Source: Gammaproteobacteria bacterium UBA4475 (lineage in GTDB: Bacteria > Pseudomonadota > Gammaproteobacteria > Pseudomonadales > Azotimanducaceae). From it: a DNA stretch of 15,636 bases. Shown piece by piece: positions 15,247-15,636 of the stretch; position 1 is the first letter of the stretch; each line of letters begins with the position of its first letter. The translations under genes were made by a program, and so were the position numbers. The DNA lies in NCBI GenBank assembly GCA_002389265.1, contig DGOD01000143.1:1-15636 (forward strand). Direction: 5' to 3'. The notes under the pieces are model-generated. The model was not told where the DNA came from. It worked only from the letters and a program-made list of their open reading frames with translations, and did not search any database.

Positions 15247-15636
15247 ATGCAAGCCATTGATACAGCAAACCTGAAAGCTGCGCTGCAAGAGGCTAACATT
15301 CCCACCTTGCTGATCGCGATAGCCCAACTGAGCGGTGACTTGTCGATACTTGCAAACCCCGAACGTCCCTCACGAGGCGACATCGACGGAACTCGCAAAA
15401 TGTCGCTTGCCCGGCAGCAAGAGATTCGGGATCAGGCTCTGGCCTTAATCACGGACCACGAAGGGGCCTTACCCACCCTGCCAAGCGCCTTGATCATGCA
15501 GCAATTGGCATCAGTCTTGGTGGGCGAAGACGTCGCAGAAGAATATGTGCCGATGCTTTTGGAAGATATGGGTTTCATGGATTCCGCCCGGCAAAGGGTC
15601 CAGTGGCAAACCCAACCTGCGCCAGCAATATTAAAC
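15247..15636 (+). CDS. N-terminal part of a HapE-type FAD monooxygenase (4-hydroxyacetophenone monooxygenase-like), cut by window edge
   Basis: An open frame of 130 codons from ATG 15247 (MQAIDTANLKAAL) to the right edge with no stop. LQEANIPTLLIAIAQLSGD (13-31), ERPSRGDIDG (39-48), QQEIRDQALALI (57-68) and MQQLASVLVGEDVAEEY (84-100) follow the helical N-terminal extension, about 120-140 residues, that marks 4-hydroxyacetophenone monooxygenase-type Baeyer-Villiger enzymes before their FAD domain. The FAD motif itself would lie beyond the edge, so the call rests on this extension. GAG about 7 bases before the ATG is a weak ribosome site. It follows the membrane protein gene by 29 bases. If right, the region has two different classes of Baeyer-Villiger enzyme within 3.7 kb. 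A stand-alone helical protein is the alternative. Confidence 0.78.
   Translation, partial: MQAIDTANLKAALQEANIPTLLIAIAQLSGDLSILANPERPSRGDIDGTRKMSLARQQEIRDQALALITDHEGALPTLPSALIMQQLASVLVGEDVAEEYVPMLLEDMGFMDSARQRVQWQTQPAPAILN

Noticed and set aside
1..15636. Mobile element, CRISPR array, tRNA or prophage
   Set aside because: No transposase, integrase, regularly spaced repeats, cloverleaf or terminal inverted repeats were found on reading both strands.

Overview
The window looks like a chromosomal accessory/catabolic region of a Gram-negative proteobacterium. A free-living, probably marine gammaproteobacterium is my best inference. The support is moderately GC-rich coding sequence, Shine-Dalgarno led genes, exported proteins with Sec or lipoprotein signals, a cytochrome c, and a dense set of acyl-CoA and oxygenase genes of the kind found in steroid, terpenoid and cyclic-ketone degraders. 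No rRNA, tRNA, CRISPR array, insertion sequence, integrase or phage gene was seen. The taxonomic guess rests on gene content only.

Layout. (1) Positions 1-3224, minus strand: an operon reading leftward off the window, with two adjacent acyl-CoA dehydrogenases (3224-2034 and 2021-954) and then an AMP-forming acyl-CoA synthetase cut by the left edge. The dehydrogenases look like a catalytic subunit plus a partner that lacks both usual catalytic-Glu positions. The 336-base spacer upstream holds a palindrome and inverted repeats that could be operators. (2) 3561-3854, minus: a small secreted c-type cytochrome. (3) 4104-7185, plus: a membrane di-iron hydroxylase of the sterol desaturase / alkylglycerol monooxygenase type, an e(P4)-type acid phosphatase lipoprotein 12 bases behind it, an exported SOUL-family protein and a Trp-rich membrane protein. 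A long hairpin follows at 7257-7285. (4) 7351-10119, minus: an MDR quinone oxidoreductase-like enzyme with its own terminator, then msrB and a Rieske oxygenase alpha subunit. (5) 10286-11956, plus: a divergent D-aminoacylase-type amidohydrolase. (6) 11978-14542, minus: an alpha/beta hydrolase followed by an EtaA/EthA-type Baeyer-Villiger monooxygenase. (7) 14816 to the right edge, plus: a four-helix membrane protein, then the N-terminal 130 codons of a second, HapE-type (4-hydroxyacetophenone monooxygenase-like) flavin monooxygenase.

How the genes may work together (inference). Hydroxylases (Rieske, di-iron) introduce oxygen, Baeyer-Villiger enzymes turn ketones into esters or lactones, the alpha/beta hydrolase (and perhaps the amidohydrolase) opens them, and the released acid is activated to a CoA ester and dehydrogenated by the ligase/dehydrogenase operon. 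This fits breakdown of a cyclic or branched ketone, but no substrate can be read from the sequence, and no ring-hydroxylating reductase or ferredoxin is present here. The genes lie in several separate transcription units, so this is a neighbourhood of related chemistry, not one proven pathway.
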